Below are positions 6,262 through 9,691 of a stretch of DNA of 9,691 nucleotides, one piece after another. How positions within the stretch are numbered: position 1 is the stretch's first letter; each line of letters starts with the position of its first letter. A model generated the notes under the pieces. The model saw nothing but the letters and a program-made list of their open reading frames with translations. It had not been told where the DNA came from and made no database searches. Source of the DNA: DATDFB01 sp036522835 (GTDB lineage Bacteria; Acidobacteriota; Thermoanaerobaculia; Gp7-AA8); contig DATDFB010000065.1 in assembly GCA_036522835.1 (NCBI GenBank), positions 1 to 9,691 of the forward strand, given 5' to 3'. The position numbers were made by a program, and so were the translations under genes.

Positions 6262-7106
6262 GCGTGCCCTCCGGCGTACTTCTTCTCCCCCGCCTCGATG
6301 CGGATCGGCAATCGATTCTGCGGCGGCGGCAGCGGGCACGTCGCGTACGGCGTGAACGCGCACGGGGGGTTGTAGGCGTGATTGAAGTCGACGATCGTCT
6401 TTCCGTTCACCGCCGGTGACGCGTAGAGATACCGCGCGGCGCCGTACGTCTCGTGCCCGGCGGTCGCATCCTTGAAGATGATGAAGAGGTCCGTCTCCCC
6501 CTGCTCGAGGATCGGGTCGAGGCGGTACTCCGTGCCGTCGAGCGTGAAGACGAGCGCGCCCGGCGAGATCTCGTCGGAGGTCATGCCGAGGACGTTCGTG
6601 ATGGGGATCTTCTTCGGCGGGTTGTACGGCTCGAAGCGCGCCTCGACGCGGTACTTCGGATCGGCGGCGAAGTAGTCGAGCCCCTTGAAATTACGCCGCG
6701 CCTCCGCCTCCGTGTCCTTCGCGCGAATGGCGAACTTGTCGTTGCGCTTGATGGCCTGCATCGAGCGCGTGCCGGCCTTGACGATCGTCGGCCCTTTCGG
6801 ATTCGTGTCGTCGAGGAGCGGCGTCGGCGCCGTCACCGGCTTCCCGTCGATCGTCAGCTGCGGATTCGGATCGACCGTGACGACGCCGTTCGCGAGCGTG
6901 AAGCGGACCGGCAGCGGCGGCGTGCCGGCGATCTTGACCTCGTTCGGCCCCGGCTGCAGCCAGTGCAGCCCGACGAGCGTCAGCCAACTGCTGTCGCTGG
7001 TGAGGCGCGTGCGGCGCGTCTCCCGCCACTTCTGCTCGTCCTGTTGAAACGTGTCGTGGCGGCAGGCCAAGGTCAGGAGGATGGAAAAAAGCAGGAAGCG
7101 TTTCAC
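6258..7106 (-). CDS. DUF1684 domain lipoprotein
   Basis: A 282-residue protein of the DUF1684 family, whose biochemical role is not established. Diagnostic stretches are WLTLVGLHWLQPG (41-53), FKGLDYF (140-146), IIFKDATAGHETYGAARYL (209-227), and the highly conserved end VDFNHAYNPPCAFTPYATCP (239-258) followed by NRLPIRIEAGEK. The N-terminus KRFLLFSILLTLAC has a hydrophobic core ending at Cys15 and looks like a lipoprotein signal, although the residue at -3 is Thr rather than Leu. The product should be anchored in a membrane. The start is taken as GTG at 7104-7106 because the signal peptide begins there; longer frames to 7247 would run into the divergent sigma gene. No Shine-Dalgarno sequence is seen. 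A TATCCT hexamer 6 bases upstream suggests a leaderless message. The last codon and stop (GCC TAG) overlap the same two codons of the peptidase on the other strand. Confidence 0.9.
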   Translation of the reverse strand: MKRFLLFSILLTLACRHDTFQQDEQKWRETRRTRLTSDSSWLTLVGLHWLQPGPNEVKIAGTPPLPVRFTLANGVVTVDPNPQLTIDGKPVTAPTPLLDDTNPKGPTIVKAGTRSMQAIKRNDKFAIRAKDTEAEARRNFKGLDYFAADPKYRVEARFEPYNPPKKIPITNVLGMTSDEISPGALVFTLDGTEYRLDPILEQGETDLFIIFKDATAGHETYGAARYLYASPAVNGKTIVDFNHAYNPPCAFTPYATCPLPPPQNRLPIRIEAGEKKYAGGHA

Positions 7107-7112
7107 TGCGGT

Positions 7113-7118
7113 AGGATA
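7113..7118 (-). promoter_or_regulatory. Possible -10 box of the DUF1684 gene, leaderless
   Basis: TATCCT on the minus strand lies 6 bases before the GTG start, so transcription would begin at or next to the start codon. The absence of a Shine-Dalgarno sequence agrees with this. No -35 is evident. Confidence 0.28.
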
Positions 7119-7209
7119 GCCGGACCGATGGTTTCGAACTGTAGCGGACGTGTGTCCAACTGCCGTGAGCAAGGTTGCGCCGTTCCGCGTCGAGGGAGAG
7201 CGTGAGGCG

Positions 7210-7767
7210 GTGATCGCGCCGTGGAACGAGGAGCGCAAACTGCTCACGGCGATTCGCGGCGGCGACCGCGGCGCCGCGGAAGAGGTCGTCGAGCGGACAT
7301 ACTCGGCGGTCTTCGCCTCGTTGTACCGGCTGTGCGGCGATCAGGACCTCGCCGCGGACTTGACACAGGAGACGTATCAGAAAGCGTGGGCGGCACTGCC
7401 GAACTTCGACGGCCGCTCGCAACTCTTCACGTGGCTCTATCGAATCGCATACACGACGTTTCTCAACTACGTGCGGCGGCCGCGGCGGATGACCTCGCTC
7501 GACGAGCCCGACGCGCCGGAGATGCCGGACCGCGCGCCGGCCGTCGACGAAGTTCTGAGCAACCGCGAAGAGGCGGAGCGGCTGCGCGCGGCGGTGCTGC
7601 GCCTGCCGGAGGATCTCCGCTTCACCGTGACGGCGCATTTCTGGGGAGGCCTGGCCGTGAAAGAGATCGCAAAAATCGAGGAGATCACCACGGTGGCGAT
7701 CCGCAAGCGGCTGCACAAGGCGTTCTCGATCCTGGAGACGTCGCTCGATGAGGAACAACCGACATGA
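7210..7767 (+). CDS. ECF-type RNA polymerase sigma factor (module 2)
   Basis: A 185-residue sigma factor with only regions 2 and 4. Region 2 covers about 12-90, with DLAADLTQETYQKAW (46-60), FDGRSQLFTWLYRIAYTTFL (66-85) and NYVRRPRR. Region 4 covers about 122-178, with LRLPEDLRFTVTAHFWGGLA (130-149), KEIAKIEEITTVAIRKRLHK and a C-terminal helix. The start is set at GTG 7210 because it gives the usual short lead before region 2 and follows a purine-rich GGGAGAGCGTGAGG sequence. An in-frame GTG at 7150 would add 20 residues that resemble nothing known and has no visible ribosome binding site. The stop overlaps the next gene's ATG (ATGA, 7764-7767), so the membrane protein downstream is the likely anti-sigma partner. 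It is clearly different from the module 1 sigma factor, so this is not a recent duplication. Confidence 0.9.
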   Translation: MIAPWNEERKLLTAIRGGDRGAAEEVVERTYSAVFASLYRLCGDQDLAADLTQETYQKAWAALPNFDGRSQLFTWLYRIAYTTFLNYVRRPRRMTSLDEPDAPEMPDRAPAVDEVLSNREEAERLRAAVLRLPEDLRFTVTAHFWGGLAVKEIAKIEEITTVAIRKRLHKAFSILETSLDEEQPT

Positions 7768-9020
7768 GCCCGAACCGGAAAGCTGACCTGCAGCGCAAGC
7801 TGTCGATCGCGCCGATCCCGAAGCCGCCCGCGGGGCTGGCGGAGCGGATCAAGAGCGACATCCCGCAGCACCTCCTCGTCGACGTGCGCAAGGAGCGCGA
7901 GCGGCTGTCGCGCTCGGTCAGCTTCAACCTCCGCGTGGCCGCCTCGATCCTCCTCCTCGTCGGCTCGGCGTATCTCGCGCTGCACATCCTCTCGCGCGAG
8001 GAGCGCGCGTCGATCGGAAAGATGAAGATGGAGGCGCCGTCGAACGTCGTCGTGGCGCCGAAGCCCGCGCCGGCCGCGGCCGCGCCCGCGCGCATGGGCG
8101 AGGCGACGCCGCCGGTGGAGCTGAAAAAAGCGGCGCCGATCGTGGCGGAGGCGAAGACCGAACCGTTGACGACACGCGAGAAGTCGCGCGACGTTGGCGG
8201 CTTCGCCGACGGCAGGGTAACTGATATGGCCGTACCGCCTGCGGCGACGGCTGCGCCGCCTGCGCCCCCACCTCCGCCGCCCGCGCCCGCTGTTGCGGAT
8301 TACGCGGCCGCGAACGAGGTGTCGGCCGGCACGGCCGCCGCGCCGAAGAGCGCCACGGCAAAAGTCGATCGCGGCTTCATCCCCGCCGCTGTCGCGCAGC
8401 CGCTTGCGCTGTCTCCGGCGACGCTGTTCGACATCGCCGTTCCGCGCGCCGACGCCGAGCTCCGCGGCGCCGCGCTCATCGAGCACTTCGCCGCGCCCGC
8501 CGCCCCGCCGCGGTCGGTGCGCCTCGAAGCGGAGGCGGTGCAGCTCGACGGCACGCCGCTGCTGCGCGTCTCGGTCGACACGCCCGTGGTCGAGCACCCG
8601 GCGGGCGGATCACTGCCGCCGGTCGCGGCCGACGCGACGCTCGAGATCGCATTCGACGACGAGGCGCTGGCGTCGCATCGCGCCATCGCCGGCACGACGA
8701 AGGCGACCGCGACGGCGCTGCCGTCCGGCACCTCCGTCACCGCCCTGTTCGAGATCGCCGTCCGCTCCGATACAGGCCGCCGCGCGACGGTCGCCACCGT
8801 CACGCTGCGCTACCGCTCCGTCGATGACGGGAAAGAGCACATCATCACGCGAAAGCTTCGCGCGGCGGACATTCATGATTGGGATGCGGCGACGAAGCGG
8901 ATGAAGAGCACGTCGCTGGCCGCGGCGCTGGTGGAGTCGCTCCTGCCGAGGGACACGATCGCGGAGAAGGCGCGCGCGGCGGGCTTGGACGAGCTGGCCG
9001 CGGTCGCCGAGAAGCGTTAA
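7764..9020 (+). CDS. Single-pass membrane anti-sigma-like protein with a VWA-less YfbK-type outer region
   Basis: A 418-residue protein coupled to the upstream sigma gene. Residues 1-53 are cytoplasmic and charged (PPAGLAERIKSDIP at 21-34) and probably hold the sigma factor; no zinc motif is present. One membrane helix lies at about 55-75 (RVAASILLLVGSAYLALHIL). A long Ala/Pro-rich linker follows, including PPAPPPPPPAP (165-175). LFDIAVPRADAELRGAALIEHF (221-242 in full) resembles the N-terminal conserved region of YfbK-like VWA proteins ('f.iDv..asya..R..l'). Residues 288-418 resemble their C-terminal DUF3520 region: IAFDDEALASHRAIAG for 'VeFNp..V..YRLIGYE', SGTSVTALFEIAV for 'GhtVTALYEI', VTLRYRS for 'vkLRYK'. 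Only about 20 residues separate these parts, where YfbK proteins hold a VWA domain of roughly 170 residues, and no metal-site motif DxSxS is seen. The anti-sigma role is inferred from gene order. Confidence 0.72.
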   Translation: MSPNRKADLQRKLSIAPIPKPPAGLAERIKSDIPQHLLVDVRKERERLSRSVSFNLRVAASILLLVGSAYLALHILSREERASIGKMKMEAPSNVVVAPKPAPAAAAPARMGEATPPVELKKAAPIVAEAKTEPLTTREKSRDVGGFADGRVTDMAVPPAATAAPPAPPPPPPAPAVADYAAANEVSAGTAAAPKSATAKVDRGFIPAAVAQPLALSPATLFDIAVPRADAELRGAALIEHFAAPAAPPRSVRLEAEAVQLDGTPLLRVSVDTPVVEHPAGGSLPPVAADATLEIAFDDEALASHRAIAGTTKATATALPSGTSVTALFEIAVRSDTGRRATVATVTLRYRSVDDGKEHIITRKLRAADIHDWDAATKRMKSTSLAAALVESLLPRDTIAEKARAAGLDELAAVAEKR

Positions 9021-9271
9021 CGGCGCCGGCCGCCGCCGAAGTTGCGCACCGACTGGAAATGCACGTCGAAGTAATTCGCGGCGGCGCGCAGCGCGCGCGA
9101 CACGGCCCATGCGTCCTTCGACGGGACCTCTTCGAGCGCGGCGCGCATCTGCGCGGGGAGCTTCATGCGGCAGCGGCGGCAGAGCGCGGCGCCGATGGTC
9201 TTGTTCAGATCACAACGCGGGCAAGACGGCTTCTTCGCCAGACCTTTGACCTGCTCGGCATTCAGTGTCAT
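9017..9271 (-). CDS. Small Cys4 zinc-ribbon-like protein, unknown function (84 aa)
   Basis: I do not recognise the family with certainty. The 84-residue product has two Cys pairs, CPRC (17-20) and CRRC (31-34), spaced as in a small zinc ribbon. A helical stretch (about 38-70, LPAQMRAALEEV onward) and a basic Gly/Arg tail (FGGGRRR) follow. It has no signal peptide or membrane segment, so it is probably cytoplasmic and may bind nucleic acid or protein. The ATG at 9269-9271 has GGGAG and AAGG purine stretches 5-15 bases upstream. Its stop interlocks with the stop of the anti-sigma-like gene (TTAA, 9017-9020), and it is divergent from the hydrolase gene with a 79-base gap. The well-ordered Cys pattern argues that it is a real gene rather than a shadow. 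Confidence 0.68.
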   Translation of the reverse strand: MTLNAEQVKGLAKKPSCPRCDLNKTIGAALCRRCRMKLPAQMRAALEEVPSKDAWAVSRALRAAANYFDVHFQSVRNFGGGRRR

Positions 9272-9336
9272 GACCTTGATCTCCCATGCATTCTCTCACG
9301 TGTACGGAACAGGCGGCCAGAACGTTGTGCGCGCGG

Positions 9337-9342
9337 TAAAAT
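9337..9342 (+). promoter_or_regulatory. Possible -10 box of the dienelactone hydrolase gene, leaderless
   Basis: TAAAAT ends 8 bases before the ATG at 9351, so transcription would begin at about the start codon. No Shine-Dalgarno sequence is present. It is the only AT-rich hexamer in this GC-rich gap. No -35 match is seen. Confidence 0.3.
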
Positions 9343-9350
9343 TCGCCGCC

Positions 9351-9691
9351 ATGGGTGAACGAGTCGAATTTCCGTCCAACGGCCACATGTGTCAGGGATA
9401 TCTCGCCGGGCGTGGGCCCGCCGTCGTCGTCATTCAGGAGTGGTGGGGCCTCGTGCCGCACATCGAAGACATCGTCGAGCGCTTCGCGAAGGAGGGCTTC
9501 CTGGCCATCGCGCCCGACCTCTATCACGGCAAGACCACGAAGTCGCCGGACGAGGCCGGGAGGCTGCTGATGGAGCTCGACGCCGACCGCGCCGAGCGCG
9601 AGATCGCCGGCGCCGGCGAATACCTCCTCGGCCAGTTGACGTGCCCGACGAAAACCTACGGCGTCGTCGGCTTCTGCATGGGCGGCGCGCT
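9351..9691 (+). CDS. Dienelactone hydrolase family protein, N-terminal part (cut by window edge)
   Basis: The first 113 codons of an alpha/beta hydrolase that runs off the right edge. It starts MGERVEFPSNGHMCQGYLAG and then shows VVVIQEWWGLVPHI, in which Glu30 corresponds to the conserved active-site Glu of dienelactone hydrolases. LAIAPDLYHGKT is another typical stretch. VGFCMGGA holds the nucleophile Cys109 in the G-x-C-x-G-G elbow, where most alpha/beta hydrolases use Ser. Family members hydrolyse dienelactone in chlorocatechol degradation or act on other small lactones and esters; the substrate cannot be fixed here. The Asp and His of the triad lie beyond the window. There is no signal peptide, so it should be cytoplasmic. 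The start is set by the ATG directly before the conserved opening. Confidence 0.9.
   Translation, partial: MGERVEFPSNGHMCQGYLAGRGPAVVVIQEWWGLVPHIEDIVERFAKEGFLAIAPDLYHGKTTKSPDEAGRLLMELDADRAEREIAGAGEYLLGQLTCPTKTYGVVGFCMGGA

Noticed and set aside
5371..6363. 330-codon minus-strand frame opposite the M20 peptidase
   Set aside because: It is Arg/Glu/Ala-rich without motifs, and the plus strand has a full set of M20 metal ligands.
7467..8597. 376-codon minus-strand frame opposite sigma module 2
   Set aside because: It has a low-complexity Arg/His-rich product and is antisense to two coupled, recognisable genes.
9210..9527. 105-codon minus-strand frame over the start of the hydrolase gene
   Set aside because: It overlaps both the Cys4 gene and the clear dienelactone hydrolase start. 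The product has no recognisable motif.
1..9691. Search for CRISPR arrays, tRNA or rRNA genes, insertion sequences, integrases or long direct repeats
   Set aside because: No regularly spaced repeats, tRNA-like arms, transposase motifs or terminal repeats were seen. The low-G+C patch at 2519-3480 has no mobile-element genes.

Overview
The window is a GC-rich (roughly two thirds G+C), very compact bacterial stretch. It has no tRNA, rRNA, CRISPR array or insertion sequence that I can see, and no gene-free gap above about 125 bases. The gene types suggest Acidobacteriota or a similar soil or sediment lineage: ECF sigma factors paired with TPR or YfbK-like regulators, a DUF1684 lipoprotein, and a NatA/NatB-type ABC exporter. 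That placement is an inference from gene style, not from a marker gene.

Layout. The minus strand carries the start of an AMP-forming acyl-CoA synthetase (1-200, cut by the window edge), then a translationally coupled ABC-2 permease/ATPase pair (246-2467). Next comes a three-gene cassette read right to left from 4726 to 2519: an ECF sigma factor, a soluble protein joining a zinc anti-sigma motif (HxxxCxxC) to about six TPRs, and a 66-residue exported peptide with the best ribosome binding site in the window. Divergent from it, on the plus strand, is an M20 dipeptidase-like metallopeptidase (4852-6261). This converges with a DUF1684 lipoprotein (6258-7106, minus). A second, different ECF module follows on the plus strand: a sigma factor (7210-7767) and a single-pass membrane regulator (7764-9020). 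The regulator's outer part looks like the flanking domains of a YfbK-type VWA protein with the VWA domain missing. The window ends with a small Cys4 protein (9017-9271, minus) and the start of a dienelactone hydrolase (9351 onward, plus).

How the genes may work together. Two sigma/anti-sigma switches with different sensing architectures lie within about 5 kb. The first is the better candidate for an undescribed system. A soluble zinc-motif/TPR anti-sigma followed by a small exported peptide resembles, in logic only, the TPR receptor plus secreted peptide pairs of Firmicutes (Rap-Phr and other RRNPP systems). The C-terminal half of the TPR gene and the peptide gene share a G+C content well below that of the N-terminal half and the neighbouring genes, with a sharp step near 3480. 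This would fit a sensor-plus-ligand unit exchanged by recombination. No experiment or database search supports this here. The genes are real on sequence grounds, but the signalling idea is a hypothesis.

Gene packing is tight. There are three same-strand ATGA overlaps (1550-1553, 4139-4142, 7764-7767) and two convergent pairs whose stop codons interlock (CTAG at 6258-6261, TTAA at 9017-9020).
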